21,767 nt of DNA from Fusobacteriaceae bacterium UBA2433 (GTDB taxonomy: Bacteria > Fusobacteriota > Fusobacteriia > Fusobacteriales > Fusobacteriaceae), in assembly GCA_002342785.1 (NCBI GenBank), contig DDQV01000173.1, forward strand, positions 1-21,767. The letters are read 5' to 3'. How positions within the stretch are numbered: position 1 is the stretch's first letter; each line of letters begins with the position of its first letter. The notes under the pieces were generated by a model. The model was not told the origin of the DNA. It ran no database searches and saw only the letters and a program-made list of their open reading frames with translations. The position numbers and the translations under genes are program-made. Below, in pieces: positions 21,752-21,767 of this stretch.

Positions 21752-21767
21752 TTATATTTATCTAATT

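Noticed and set aside
1..21767. CRISPR arrays, tRNA or rRNA genes, phage integrase or an IS transposase
   Set aside because: I looked for regular spacer-repeat arrays, tRNA T-loop and acceptor patterns, and transposase or integrase motifs on both strands and found none apart from the group II intron protein.

Overview
The window is AT-rich with short intergenic gaps. It carries strong AGGAGG-type ribosome binding sites, TTGACA/TATAAT promoters and many intrinsic terminators. It encodes a Gram-positive-type replicase PolC, an ATP-dependent PEP carboxykinase, ribosomal protein S20 started with TTG, and a stand-alone EIIA-Glc-like protein. This fits a low-GC anaerobe or facultative anaerobe, most likely a member of the Fusobacteriota (Ilyobacter/Propionigenium/Cetobacterium-like) or less likely a clostridial Firmicute. 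The assignment is inferred from gene content and codon use, not from a database match.

Layout. Positions 1-4800 are housekeeping: a possible tail of an upstream gene, pckA with a consensus promoter, a Dabb-domain protein and rpsT on the minus strand, then a plus-strand pair of a Ca2+/Na+ antiporter and an EIIA-Glc-like phosphocarrier. Positions 4815-11915 are polC on the minus strand. It is split by a 2748-bp group II intron (5999-8746) with a full-length RT/maturase/HNH protein. Both splice junctions, a 34-nt domain V and the branch-point A can be read directly. The exons join in frame to give a 1450-residue PolC. Positions 11916-13700 hold two small genes (a 26-residue hydrophobic peptide and a small Cys/His protein) and a minus-strand HD-GYP phosphodiesterase-like protein with an unusual leader.

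Positions 13700-17100 are the most interesting part. Two tandem 402-residue paralogues each have an N-terminal helix-turn-helix-like segment and a TPR array, the architecture of RRNPP peptide-sensing regulators. The first is followed 21 bp later by a 44-residue ORF with a clear signal peptide and a short polar tail, which is the expected form of an exported pheromone precursor. A 51-residue conserved small protein lies between the two regulators, and a broken second copy of it lies at 21189-21403. Repeated TTCAGTTTT motifs and an attenuator-like hairpin precede the first regulator. I propose this as a peptide quorum-sensing cassette.

Positions 17100-21767 are accessory. They hold an endonuclease-IV-like remnant, a KAP-family P-loop NTPase, a small unrecognised protein, and a toxin-antitoxin operon whose antitoxin joins an MqsA/XRE-type HTH to a Panacea (SocA/DUF4065) domain. 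That operon is preceded by a nested palindromic operator. Further on are a small basic protein, the small gene interrupted by a 52-bp palindromic insertion, a GC-richer run of three hairpins, and the tail of a broken minus-strand gene.
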